DNA of 64,000 bases from Phocaeicola fibrisolvens (GCF_025567125.1 NZ_JAOQJI010000001.1:127714-191713), one strand, 5' to 3'. Positions 54,672 to 62,963 are shown, counted from the stretch's first letter. Program-made: numbers and translations. The notes: generated by a model from the sequence alone, not told the origin.

Positions 54672-54724
54672 AAAGACACAAGGGCACGGAGAAAGGTTTC
54701 TCTGTTCTTTGTGTCTTTTTTGTG
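54672..54724 (+). terminator. Intrinsic terminator after rseP
   Basis: AAAGACACAA (54672-54681) pairs with TTGTGTCTTT (54709-54718), with an inner GAGAAA/TTTCTC stem, then a T run. It lies 20 bp after the rseP stop and separates that operon from the S9 peptidase, whose frame extends into this hairpin only if the false start at 54711 is used. Confidence 0.85.
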
Positions 54725-54749
54725 TAATCCATCTAATAGAATAAAAGGA

Positions 54750-57146
54750 ATGAGGAAGAAAATCCTATTGGCTGCTATTTTGTGTGGCGGCTTTTGCCTG
54801 ACGGCAGTTTCTGGCGGGGGAGCGGAAGAGCGTCTGCCCGGTTATCTCCAGGCAGAAAAGTTTACCAAGAGTAAACTCGACAAGATGTTGTTTTCCACCA
54901 TGGTCGACCCGCACTGGTTCCAGCAGGGAACGAATTTTTGGTTTGAGTATAAGACCAGCGAAGGGAAGTTCTGGTATGTAGTCAATCCCACTGCCAAACG
55001 CAAGGACTTGTTGTTCGACCGGGACCGTCTGGCTTCGCAGTTGACGGAGATTGTGCAGGATCCCTTCGAGGCACATCAGTTGCCCATTGCCGATTTGAAG
55101 GCGGGAGAAGACGGACATACCTTTACGTTCAAGGTGGTGTCAAAAGCCGACTCTACGTTCTATTTCTCGTACGACTATCCCACTCAGAAGCTGACATACC
55201 TGAAGGACAAGGAGAAAGAACCGGAGGAGGTGAACTGGGCTTCCGTATCGCCAGACGGACAGCGGGTGATTTATGCCAAAGATTGCGATTTGTATTACAT
55301 GAGCATTGCCGATTACCGGAAGGCCCGGAAGAACGAGAAGGACAGCACCATCGTGGAGGTGCGCCTGACGAGTGACGGAACACCGGATTTCGGGTATGGC
55401 ATTCCTTACAGCACGCTGAACACGGATACTTTGTGTAATGGCAAACGCCGGGGTGCGTGGGGATACTGGTCGCCCGACTCCAAGTATTTTGCAACCATCA
55501 TTGCAGACCAGCGGAATGTGAAACCGCTGTGGGTCATCAATTCCATTGCAGAACCGCGTCCTACCTTGGAGACCTATAAGTATGAGATGCCGGGAGAGAC
55601 CGGTATGCCGGAATATCATCTGTATTTGTTCGATGTGCAGGCGGGTACGCGGAAAGAAATCCGTACGGCAGCCTGGAAAAATCAGTCGATTGATTTGGAA
55701 GGAAAGCCGCTGGAACAGAAGCAGCGCGACAAGGAACTGATACCGCGTATCTGGCAGGGCGATAACCAACGTTTCTTCCTGACCCGCAGCAGCCGTGACT
55801 TGCATCGCATTGATGTATGTACCTATACTTTGGGCGAAGATTCCATTGTGCCGGTGGTAAAGGAACGGATGAATACTTATCAGGAAACTCGTCCTATTCA
55901 TGTGCTGAATGGAGGAAAAGAGTTTATTCAGTGGAGTGAACGTGACGGTTGGGCACATCTTTATTTATACGATGACAAAGGAAACCTGAAGAACCGCATC
56001 ACGGAAGGCCCTTGGCACGTAGAACGTGTGGTGAAGGTGGACGAGGCTACTCGTACCGTATATTTTGTAGCCAACGGACGTGAGAAAGGCGAGAATCCGT
56101 ATTACGAGCATTTCTACAAGGTGAATGTGAACGGCAGTGGATTGAAACAGCTGACACACGGGGAGTTCTTCCACGATGTGGAGATGGACGATGAAGCCCG
56201 TTTCTTCGTGGATAATTATTCGCGTGCCAACACCATCCCTTGTGCGGACCTGCTGGACCGTAACGGCAACAAGGTGATGACGATACAGGAAAGCGATTTT
56301 TCTTCTTTGAAAGCAGCTGGTTACCAGTTCCCGGAGCCGTTTAAAGTAAAAGCAGCCGATGGAGTGACCGATTTGTACGGTATAATGTACAAGCCGTTTG
56401 ATTTCGATTCTACCAAGGTTTACCCGATTATTGACTATGTCTATCCGGGTCCGCAGGTAGAAGCCGTGGATTATCCGTTCCGACGGATGAGTGTGCGTAC
56501 CGACCGCTTGGCACAGGCCGGATTTATCGTGATTACCGTCGGACAGCGTGGCGGTCATCCTAGTCGTTCCAAGTGGTATCACAACTATGGTTACGGCAAT
56601 ATGCGTGATTATCCGTTGGCCGACCATAAGGCGGCTGTGGAGCAGCTGGCAGCGCGTTATCCTTTTATCGATATCACACGGGTAGGTATCCACGGACATT
56701 CCGGAGGCGGATTCATGTCGACTGCGGCCATCTGTCAGTATCCGGATTTCTACAAGGCTGCCGTATCATGTGCAGGTAATCATGACAACCGTATCTACAA
56801 CCGCTGGTGGAGTGAGACCCATCATGGCGTGAAGGAAGAAATCTCTGAGAAGGGAGATACGACGTTTGCCTATAAGATTGCTACCAATCCAGAGATTGTG
56901 AAACAGTTGAAGGGCCACCTGATGCTGGTACACGGCGATATCGACAACAATGTGCATCCGGGAAATACCATTCGTGTGGTCAATGCCCTGATTCGGGCCA
57001 ACAAACGTTTTGACATGCTGATTCTGCCGGGCCAGCGCCACGGTTTCGGCGACATGGATGAATATTTCTACTGGCGCATGGTGGATTTCTTCTCGAAATA
57101 CCTGAAAGGAAAGCAGGAGGATTCGGTGGATATTCCCCAGCGATAA
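54750..57146 (+). CDS. Dipeptidyl-peptidase IV-type S9 serine peptidase
   Basis: 798 residues from an ATG preceded by AAAGGA. Signal peptide to about residue 24 (CGGFCLTAVSGG), a DPPIV_N beta-propeller (about 60-480) and a C-terminal alpha/beta-hydrolase domain. Catalytic triad: Ser651 in GIHGHSGGGFM, Asp732 in HGDIDNNVHPGN and His764 in PGQRHGFGD. The nucleophile elbow is GHSGGG instead of the GWSYGG of mammalian DPP4. It is periplasmic or surface-located and would remove N-terminal dipeptides, probably with Pro or Ala at P1. The preceding and following terminators indicate it is monocistronic. Confidence 0.93.
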   Translation: MRKKILLAAILCGGFCLTAVSGGGAEERLPGYLQAEKFTKSKLDKMLFSTMVDPHWFQQGTNFWFEYKTSEGKFWYVVNPTAKRKDLLFDRDRLASQLTEIVQDPFEAHQLPIADLKAGEDGHTFTFKVVSKADSTFYFSYDYPTQKLTYLKDKEKEPEEVNWASVSPDGQRVIYAKDCDLYYMSIADYRKARKNEKDSTIVEVRLTSDGTPDFGYGIPYSTLNTDTLCNGKRRGAWGYWSPDSKYFATIIADQRNVKPLWVINSIAEPRPTLETYKYEMPGETGMPEYHLYLFDVQAGTRKEIRTAAWKNQSIDLEGKPLEQKQRDKELIPRIWQGDNQRFFLTRSSRDLHRIDVCTYTLGEDSIVPVVKERMNTYQETRPIHVLNGGKEFIQWSERDGWAHLYLYDDKGNLKNRITEGPWHVERVVKVDEATRTVYFVANGREKGENPYYEHFYKVNVNGSGLKQLTHGEFFHDVEMDDEARFFVDNYSRANTIPCADLLDRNGNKVMTIQESDFSSLKAAGYQFPEPFKVKAADGVTDLYGIMYKPFDFDSTKVYPIIDYVYPGPQVEAVDYPFRRMSVRTDRLAQAGFIVITVGQRGGHPSRSKWYHNYGYGNMRDYPLADHKAAVEQLAARYPFIDITRVGIHGHSGGGFMSTAAICQYPDFYKAAVSCAGNHDNRIYNRWWSETHHGVKEEISEKGDTTFAYKIATNPEIVKQLKGHLMLVHGDIDNNVHPGNTIRVVNALIRANKRFDMLILPGQRHGFGDMDEYFYWRMVDFFSKYLKGKQEDSVDIPQR

Positions 57147-57172
57147 CTCTTCATTATGTGAGATAACTTTAT

Positions 57173-57212
57173 ACAGCGGGAGGGCTTTGGGAGTCATTCC
57201 GCTGTTTTTTTT
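57173..57212 (+). terminator. Intrinsic terminator of the S9 peptidase gene
   Basis: ACAGCGG (57173-57179) pairs with CCGCTGT (57199-57205), followed by eight consecutive T. It lies 27 bp after the stop. Confidence 0.85.
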
Positions 57213-57449
57213 GTGGATACTTTCCTATTTGTGTGAATGGAATAAAGAATAAGGCTTTCTTTTTGTTCAGGCTTGCTAAATTTTATGCTTAATCAGCGAA
57301 CCCCTCAGGTTTCTACGTTGAATCATGAAAACCGGGGATGTAGGGAGAAACATTGTTTTGCGAGGATGGATGGTGAGTGTTTGTCCTTCCAATAGTTGAC
57401 GTATGGATACAAAAAAAGCGAGAGCTCATCGAACCTCCGCTGCCTTCCT
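57213..57449. other. Non-coding convergent spacer, no gene seen
   Basis: This stretch lies between the S9 terminator and a second hairpin. I find no credible reading frame and no full plus-strand TAnnTTTG promoter. On the minus strand, AGCGGAG and GCTCTCGCT near 57415-57445 could form a hairpin followed by seven T, possibly a terminator for transcripts arriving from nrdG. Confidence 0.4.
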
Positions 57450-57476
57450 AAAGAACCCCCATTTAAGGGTTCTTTT
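57450..57476 (+). terminator. Terminator-like hairpin in the convergent spacer
   Basis: AAAGAACCC (57450-57458) pairs with GGGTTCTTT (57467-57475), then further T. It lies 300 bp beyond the S9 stop, after another strong terminator, so it may end an unrecognised small RNA or be a second safeguard. Confidence 0.55.
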
Positions 57477-57537
57477 CATCTTCTTAATTTTTGTGTCTTT
57501 GTTATCCTTTCTACCTTTTCTTTTTACCAGAAGATAT

Positions 57538-57712
57538 TCCAATACCTTCTCAAACCTAATTCCTGAAAACTTTTACCTTTAAAATCTAATACCTGTACTT
57601 AAAAATAATCTAATACCTTAATAGTCTAGCTAATACCTTAAATAAATTGCTTTTTACCTTTTTAGTCTCTCTAATACCTTATATATTTCTTTTTTCTTTT
57701 TACCTATCGGTT
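57538..57712. repeat. AT-rich region of degenerate CTAATACCTTA repeats
   Basis: CTAATACCT occurs at 57586, 57610, 57630 and 57671, with weaker copies near 57539 (CAATACCT) and 57555 (CTAATTCCT). Interspersed TTTTACCT-type motifs lie at about 57570, 57650 and 57700. Spacing is irregular (20-41 bp). The tract is very AT-rich and non-coding. It lies between the 3' ends of the S9 peptidase and nrdG genes. I cannot assign a role. Confidence 0.6.
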
Positions 57713-57823
57713 TCACAACCACACTGCAAAGGTAAATCTTTTTTTATTGACTGCAAGAAGTAGTACATTCTTTTTTTAATAAATAGTTGTTTTCATGATA
57801 TAAATCAAGAAAAGGCATATTTT

Positions 57824-57885
57824 GCCATTTGTGTGCGGAAACGGAATCCCGTGTGCGAGAACGGTGATTTTTGTGCACGGTAACG
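57824..57885. repeat. Tandem array of three 20-21-bp GTGTGCG-AACGG units
   Basis: Units at 57824-57844, 57845-57864 and 57865-57885. The first two share GTGTGCG, two bases, AACGG; the third is degenerate (TTGTGCACGGTAACG). Unit length and layout resemble the arrays at 4.0, 47.8 and 62.9 kb, and its second unit begins AATCCCG like the last unit of the 47.8-kb array. Unlike those three arrays it is in a convergent spacer. Confidence 0.65.
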
Positions 57886-57916
57886 AATGAGAAATAGGAA
57901 GAAAGTGATAAAATGA

Positions 57917-57961
57917 ATGCCACATTTTTAGTTGCGAATTTATGAACTAAAAATGCGGCAT
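57917..57961. terminator. 17-bp near-perfect hairpin after nrdG
   Basis: ATGCCACATTTTTAGTT (57917-57933) pairs with AACTAAAAATGCGGCAT (57945-57961) at 16 of 17 positions around an 11-nt loop. It starts 24 bp beyond the nrdG stop. The T run on the minus strand is short (TCATTTTATC), so termination is likely but not certain. Confidence 0.6.
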
Positions 57962-57984
57962 GTGTCAAAAATGTGGGTAAGTCT

Positions 57985-58449
57985 TTATTTGAGTTTAAGA
58001 ATCCGCTGGTTGCTGCTTCCACAAAAGTCGAGAAAAGGAGAATAGAGCGACTCGATGAAAGGACCGTCCACCAGCACATGGATGTAGGGGAGGAGTTCTT
58101 TGCGTTCCGGGTCCTGAAGGAGCTGTTCGTAGGTGTAGCCCGTATAGCACCAGATGTGCATTCCTGTGCGCTGGCTGATGGCTTTCAGTACCGGGAGAAA
58201 CTCTTTCGGGTTGTAGAAAGGGTCTCCTCCCGAGAAAGTCACTCCGTCGAGCAACGGATTGGCATTGATTTCCTGAATCATCTGCTCCAGTACTTCCGGT
58301 GTGAGTGGTTTCCCGGCCCGAGGGTTCCAGGATTCCGGGTTGTGACAGCCCTTGCAACGGTGGCTGCATCCGGCCAGGTAGATGGAATACCGGATGCCCT
58401 CTCCGTCGACAATGGTTTCTGGATATGTATATAAATAATGTAACATCAC
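57985..58449 (-). CDS. nrdG: Anaerobic ribonucleotide reductase activating protein
   Basis: 154 residues. Radical-SAM enzyme that generates the glycyl radical of NrdD. The iron-sulfur motif CSHRCKGC (Cys27, Cys31, Cys34) is followed by NPESWNPRAGKPLT, then TFSGGDPFYNP. The short length is normal for NrdG. It starts 12 bp after nrdD and shares its transcript and the upstream riboswitch. Confidence 0.95.
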   Translation of the reverse strand: MMLHYLYTYPETIVDGEGIRYSIYLAGCSHRCKGCHNPESWNPRAGKPLTPEVLEQMIQEINANPLLDGVTFSGGDPFYNPKEFLPVLKAISQRTGMHIWCYTGYTYEQLLQDPERKELLPYIHVLVDGPFIESLYSPFLDFCGSSNQRILKLK

Positions 58450-58461
58450 TCGTAAAAAGGG

Positions 58462-60846
58462 TTATGCATGCTTTACACGGTCACGCTCTTCCGCCCGCTT
58501 GGCCGAGTTCCAACTGTTGAGGTCGCCTGTCAGGTAACCTGTGATGCGGCGCATGCGCAGGATGTTCTCCCCGTTACATACCGGGCAGCGGCTGTAGATA
58601 ACTCCCTTGTAACCGCAGTCGTGGCAGGTGTCTACTGGATGGTTGATGGAGCCGTAGCCAATCTGTTCGTCGTGCATCACCTTGACAATCTTGGCGATGG
58701 CCTTCACGTTCTTCTGCGCTTCTCCATCCAGTTCCACGTAGGTGATGTGGCCGCCTCTGGTCAGGGCATGGAAAGGAGCTTCCCGCTTGATTTTCTCTAC
58801 AATCGTAATCGGCTCCTTCACGTCCACATGGAACGAATTGACATAGTAGTCGCGGTCGTTCACTCCTTCGATGAGGCCGTATTTTCGTTTGTCCATCCGG
58901 GTGAAACGGCCGGAAAGTCCTTCTGCCGGGGTAGCCAGCACGGAATAGTTCAAACCGTATTTCTGCTTATAAGCCTCCGCTACTTTGTTCATTTCTTCTA
59001 CGGCTGCATAGAGCGTTTCCCAGGCTTTCGGATTATGCCCGTGTCCCTGTCCGTAGAGTGCCACCATGGCGTTGTGCCCTCCGATGAAGCCGATGCCCAA
59101 GGTACCCTGGTTCAGCACGTCGCCCACCTCCTCATTCGGATGACGCTGTGCACCGCCTTTCCATACGTTGTTGCCCATCATGAACGGGAACTGCCGGGCG
59201 AGGGCCGTACGCTGGTATTGGTAGCGGGTGTATAATTGCTCGGCAATGAATTCCGCCATGGAGTGAACCGACTGGAGGAAGAATTCCTTGGCTTTTTCTA
59301 GACGATTTTCTGGAGTTTCGTCCACAAAAGCTTCCGCTTTGCGATGCGCTTCGATGGCCAGTCGCGGCAGGTTCATGGTCGTGAAAGAAAGATTGCCTCG
59401 TCCCAGTGAGGTCTTTTCTCCGTGCAGGTTCTCGAACACACGGGTACGGCATCCCATGGTCGCCAGCTCGTAGCGGTAGCGTTTCGGGTCGTCGGCCCGC
59501 CATTTCTCGTGCGTGTTGAAAGGGGTGTCCAGGAACATGAAGTTCGGGAACAACGCCTTGGCCGTGGTGCGGCAAGCCTGCAGGAAGAGGTCGAAGTTCG
59601 GACATTCGAAAGTCACCTTTCCTTCAAGGGCCGCTTCAAAGTCCTGCATGGCCAGCTGGTAGTCGGCATCGGAATAAGTCACCCCGTTTTTGACCTTGAA
59701 AATCTGAATCGGGAACACCGGTACCTCTCCGTGGTTGCCCAAGCCTTCGATGGTGGCTTTCAACAGTTCCTGAATGACCATTCTTCCCTCAGCCGAGGTG
59801 TCGGTACCGTAATTGATGGAACTGAAAACCACCTGGTTTCCTCCGCGGGAATGCATAGTGTTCAGGTTGTGGATGAAACCTTCCATGGCTTGGTGCGTGT
59901 CTTTGCGGGTCTGTGTCAGCGTCTTGCGCAACGCGTAGTCCAGTTCTTCCTGTGTCAGCGTAAGGCCTTGGTTTGCCAGAAAGCTGAGGTAAGTAGTACG
60001 TGTTTCTTCTCCGGCTTCGATGCCCTGGAAATGCGTACGTATGCCTTTGAGGATTTCTTTTTCGTCGGTTTCTATTCCCTTGAGGTCGAACAACAAGCTG
60101 AGGAGTGTGGCCAGGATTTTCTGGAAACTCTTCAGTACCCCTTTGGCCATGAAGAAGTCGAAGGCCGGAATAGCCTGTCCTCCATGCTGTTCGTTCTGGT
60201 TGGTCTGGAAGATGATGGTGGACAGGGTAGCATAGCTCTGGATGGACTGCGGCGTACGGATGCTGCCGTTTTTGGTATGGAAACCCCGTTCGAATAGGTC
60301 GTCCAGGTCGTACTGGATACAAGTCGTCGTTTTAGTGGGGTAATAATCTAGGTCGTGAATGTGGATGTCGCCCAGCTGGTGTGCCTCGGCATACTGCTTG
60401 GGTAGCAAATATTTGTAGGTGTAATCCTTGGTGATTTCAGAAGCGAACGTCATCATCTGTCCGGCCGGCGTATGACTCGACATGTTGGCGTTGCTCAGGT
60501 TCACATCGTTCTTGTCGATGGCCACGATGCCGTCCATGATGTGCTTGATACGCGTCTTACGCTCCCGTTCAGTGTTACGCCACTGGCGGTAGATAATGTA
60601 TTTCTTGGCCACCTCCGGCTGTACCTTCATCAGTTCGTTTTCCACGAGGTCCTGGATATCTTCCACCCCGATGGTCTGTTGGGTGAAATGCGACACTACC
60701 TGCCGGGTGATACCTTCTATTTCCTCCTCCTGGAAGTCGATGCCGGTTGCCTTGAACGCTTTACCGATGGCATTGGTGATTTTGGCGGCCGAAAAGTTCT
60801 CCTGCTTTCCGTCGCGCTTGATGATACGGATTTCTGTCAGATTCAT
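58462..60846 (-). CDS. nrdD: Anaerobic (class III) ribonucleoside-triphosphate reductase
   Basis: 794 residues from MNLTEIRIIKRDGKQENFS. N-terminal ATP-cone (about 1-95), glycyl-radical barrel, C-terminal zinc site CHDCGYKGVIYSRCPVCNG and the radical-bearing loop RRITGYLTGD (Gly770). It reduces NTPs to dNTPs without oxygen or B12. Frames opening at 60873 or 60945 exist; the latter runs through the riboswitch aptamer and is not credible, while 60873 (MSHSLIYRK) remains a minor possibility. The long leader carries a cobalamin riboswitch, so expression should fall when B12 is plentiful. Confidence 0.96.
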   Translation of the reverse strand: MNLTEIRIIKRDGKQENFSAAKITNAIGKAFKATGIDFQEEEIEGITRQVVSHFTQQTIGVEDIQDLVENELMKVQPEVAKKYIIYRQWRNTERERKTRIKHIMDGIVAIDKNDVNLSNANMSSHTPAGQMMTFASEITKDYTYKYLLPKQYAEAHQLGDIHIHDLDYYPTKTTTCIQYDLDDLFERGFHTKNGSIRTPQSIQSYATLSTIIFQTNQNEQHGGQAIPAFDFFMAKGVLKSFQKILATLLSLLFDLKGIETDEKEILKGIRTHFQGIEAGEETRTTYLSFLANQGLTLTQEELDYALRKTLTQTRKDTHQAMEGFIHNLNTMHSRGGNQVVFSSINYGTDTSAEGRMVIQELLKATIEGLGNHGEVPVFPIQIFKVKNGVTYSDADYQLAMQDFEAALEGKVTFECPNFDLFLQACRTTAKALFPNFMFLDTPFNTHEKWRADDPKRYRYELATMGCRTRVFENLHGEKTSLGRGNLSFTTMNLPRLAIEAHRKAEAFVDETPENRLEKAKEFFLQSVHSMAEFIAEQLYTRYQYQRTALARQFPFMMGNNVWKGGAQRHPNEEVGDVLNQGTLGIGFIGGHNAMVALYGQGHGHNPKAWETLYAAVEEMNKVAEAYKQKYGLNYSVLATPAEGLSGRFTRMDKRKYGLIEGVNDRDYYVNSFHVDVKEPITIVEKIKREAPFHALTRGGHITYVELDGEAQKNVKAIAKIVKVMHDEQIGYGSINHPVDTCHDCGYKGVIYSRCPVCNGENILRMRRITGYLTGDLNSWNSAKRAEERDRVKHA

Positions 60847-60889
60847 TTTTCTGTAAATTAAAGAGTGAGACATAAATTTAGGCTTTCCC

Positions 60890-61045
60890 GGGCAGGTCTT
60901 CTGACTGATCTCTCGCCGTAGACGCCTTCCCATGAGTGGGCTCACAGTGGCTTGCAGAGCGTGTCACGGTTTCCACAAGAATCACAGCAGCAGGTACTGT
61001 CGCCGATTTGCACGGCATTCCCTTTTGAAACGGTTAAGTTACCTT
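60890..61045 (-). ncRNA. Cobalamin (B12) riboswitch controlling nrdDG
   Basis: On the minus strand the leader shows the hallmark segments in the right order: GGGAATGCCGTGCAAATC (within about 61005-61023), GACAGTACCTGCTGCTGTGA, the B12 box AGCCACTG (60945-60952), GGGAAGGCG, and the 3' GTCAGAAGACCTGCC (about 60891-60905). A promoter element sits just upstream at 61059-61066 and nrdD begins 44 bp downstream. There is no intrinsic terminator between the aptamer and the ATG, so control of translation initiation is more likely than attenuation. Confidence 0.93.
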
Positions 61046-61058
61046 CGGAAAAGTGAGA

Positions 61059-61066
61059 CAAAGATA
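61059..61066 (-). promoter_or_regulatory. -7 element for the riboswitch-nrdDG transcript
   Basis: Minus-strand TATCTTTG, full match. The predicted start near 61053 gives a leader of about 207 nt containing the whole aptamer. The plus-strand stretch 61067-61263 upstream of it shows no gene or other recognisable element. Confidence 0.62.
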
Positions 61067-61263
61067 GACGTTTGGGAGGAAAATAAAAAATGAGAATTTA
61101 GATGAGTCTCTAAATTTGGAGAACTTTTCCAGCGTAAATTAGGTCTACAGCATACTGTGGATGTGTATTTTGGTAAACTGTAATTTATACAGGTTTTTGA
61201 ATATTGGAAACTTCCGGATTATTCCTTAGTTTAAGAGAGGAAGGAAATAGGAGAAGAAAAAGT

Positions 61264-61308
61264 CTCTCACAACCTCCGGCAGCAGCCAGCATACGGGGGT
61301 TGTGAGAG
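61264..61308 (-). terminator. Intrinsic terminator of the CCA-adding enzyme gene
   Basis: CTCTCACAACC (61264-61274) pairs perfectly with GGTTGTGAGAG (61298-61308). On the minus strand the stem is followed by ACTTTTTCTTC. It begins 10 bp after the stop. Confidence 0.85.
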
Positions 61309-61317
61309 ATGGGCAGA

Positions 61318-62748
61318 TTATTTCTTTTCAGGCAGGTTGACCGGTTTCAGGCCCATCTGCTCCGCTTTCTTCAGCATAAAGTCGAAGGCCGCATCGTGTT
61401 CGTTCGGAATCACCCCGTCGAGAATGGCGTCCTTGATGGAACTTTTCAGGCTGCCGATTTCACGGCAAGGCTGGAGGTTGAACACGTGCATGATTTCAGC
61501 CCCGTCTACCGGCGGCTGGAAGTTCCGGATACGGTCTTTCTCTTCCAAATCCTTCAGTTTCTGGCGCACCAGCTTGAAATTGTCCAGGAAGCGCTGTTTG
61601 CGGGCTTCGTTCTTCGAGGTGATGTCGGCCTCGCAGAGCATCATCAGGTCGTCGATGTCGTCGCCGGCCTCAAACAGCAGACGGCGGACCGCTGAATCGG
61701 TCACTTCCTCGTCGGCAATGACGATGGGGCGCATGTGCAGTCCCACGAGCTTCTGCACGTATTTCATCTTTTCGTTCATCGGGAGTTTCATTTTGCGGAA
61801 AATTTCCGGAATCATCTTTTCCCCGATGAAATTATGATTGTGGAAAGTCCATCCCGCCTTGGGTTCCCAGCGTTTCGTTCTCGGTTTGCCGATGTCGTGG
61901 AGCAGGGTCGCCCAGCGCAGCCACAGGTCATTGGTCACTTTGGAGATGTTGTCCACCACTTCCAGGGTATGGTAGAAATTATCCTTGTGCCCGCGTCCGT
62001 TGCGTACTTCCACTCCTTGCAGAGCCACCAGTTCCGGGAAAATCAGTTCCAGCAGTCCGCAGCGGTCCAGGTCGATAAACCCTTTCGACGGAACCGGCGA
62101 CAAGAGTATCTTGTTTAGTTCGTCGGCGATGCGTTCGCGGGAGATTATCTTGATGCGGTCCTTGTTGCGTTCCAGTGCCGCAAAGGTCTCGTCGTCGATG
62201 TAGAAATTCAGCTGTGTGGCAAAGCGGATGCAGCGCATCATGCGCAGCGGGTCGTCGCTGAAGGTGATGTCCGGGTCGAGCGGTGTACGGATGGTCCGTT
62301 CCTTCAGGTCATCCAGTCCTCCGAACGGGTCCACCAGCTCTCCGTAGCGGTCCTTGTTCAGACAGACCGCCATGGCATTGATGGTAAAGTCCCTCCGGTT
62401 CTGGTCATCTTCCAGCGTACCGTCTTCCACCACGGGTTTGCGGCTGTCGTGGCTGTACGATTCTTTCCGTGCCCCCACGAACTCCACTTCCGTGTCCTTG
62501 AATTTGACTTGTGCCGTACCAAAATTCTTGAATACGGATATATGAGCACCTCGTCCCAGCTTCTTCCCGAAAGCCTGTGCGATTTCAATTCCGCTTCCCA
62601 CTACCACTACGTCGATGTCTTTGGAAGGCCGGTGCAGGAAGATGTCTCTCACGTATCCTCCCACCACATAACATTCCAGTCCCAGCTCATCGGCTGTTTC
62701 CGAGATCAGTTTGAAAATTCGGTCGGTGAAGTGTTCTTTTAATTCCAT
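61318..62748 (-). CDS. CCA-adding tRNA nucleotidyltransferase / poly(A) polymerase family with HD domain
   Basis: 476 residues from MELKEHFTDRIFKLISE. Class II nucleotidyltransferase head with VVGGYVRDIFLHRPSKDIDVVV (the G-G-x-V-R-D and D-x-D metal site), neck segment RRDFTINAMAV and DPLRMMRCIRFATQL, then an HD phosphohydrolase domain (YHTLEVVDN, LLHDIGKPRT). It adds or repairs the 3' CCA of tRNAs. Poly(A) polymerases share these motifs, but the HD-containing Bacteroidota form is normally annotated as the CCA enzyme. A start at 62766 would leave only about 3 nt of leader after the predicted promoter, so 62748 is preferred. Confidence 0.92.
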   Translation of the reverse strand: MELKEHFTDRIFKLISETADELGLECYVVGGYVRDIFLHRPSKDIDVVVVGSGIEIAQAFGKKLGRGAHISVFKNFGTAQVKFKDTEVEFVGARKESYSHDSRKPVVEDGTLEDDQNRRDFTINAMAVCLNKDRYGELVDPFGGLDDLKERTIRTPLDPDITFSDDPLRMMRCIRFATQLNFYIDDETFAALERNKDRIKIISRERIADELNKILLSPVPSKGFIDLDRCGLLELIFPELVALQGVEVRNGRGHKDNFYHTLEVVDNISKVTNDLWLRWATLLHDIGKPRTKRWEPKAGWTFHNHNFIGEKMIPEIFRKMKLPMNEKMKYVQKLVGLHMRPIVIADEEVTDSAVRRLLFEAGDDIDDLMMLCEADITSKNEARKQRFLDNFKLVRQKLKDLEEKDRIRNFQPPVDGAEIMHVFNLQPCREIGSLKSSIKDAILDGVIPNEHDAAFDFMLKKAEQMGLKPVNLPEKK

Positions 62749-62774
62749 TCGATGTATCTTTTTCAATTTGCCTG

Positions 62775-62782
62775 CAAAGGTA
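62775..62782 (-). promoter_or_regulatory. -7 element for the CCA-adding enzyme
   Basis: Minus-strand TACCTTTG, full match, 27 bp before the ATG at 62748. Confidence 0.6.
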
Positions 62783-62880
62783 CAAAAAATCCTGTGAAAT
62801 TCTGCACCGGCCTTTATTGTGGCGTGTGGAGGTAGAAGGAAAAACGTCAGGGCGTTTAGGTGAAGACCTTTCTGTAATTT

Positions 62881-62963
62881 GTAGGGTTTCCGTATGCAAG
62901 CCGTATGTTTCCCGTTGCAGAACCGTACGTTTCGCTGTCGGGAAACGTACGGTTTCGGAAAGG
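62881..62963. repeat. Tandem array of 20-23-bp CCGTACGTTTC units closed by an inverted copy
   Basis: Units at 62881-62900 (degenerate), 62901-62922 (CCGTATGTTTCCCG), 62923-62945 (CCGTACGTTTCGCT, ending GGGAAA) and a partial one at 62946-62963. AACCGTACGTTTC (62921-62933) pairs perfectly with GAAACGTACGGTT (62942-62954), a 13-bp stem with an 8-nt loop. The TACGTTTC/GAAACGTA core and the closing inverted copy are shared with the array at 3999-4090. It lies in the 309-bp divergent spacer between the CCA enzyme and a lipoprotein gene, which otherwise holds only promoters. Confidence 0.8.

Noticed and set aside
54711..54749. Upstream start of the S9 peptidase (MSFLCNPSNRIKG)
   Set aside because: The first codons lie within the rseP terminator; the ATG at 54750 has an AAAGGA in front and begins the signal peptide.
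60847..60945. N-terminal extension of NrdD starting at 60945
   Set aside because: It translates through the B12 aptamer, and the NrdD ATP-cone starts naturally at MNLTEIRIIKRDG (60846).
3999..62963. Arrays considered as CRISPR loci
   Set aside because: Units are 20-23 bp with no separate 30-bp spacers, copies diverge strongly, and no cas genes are present.
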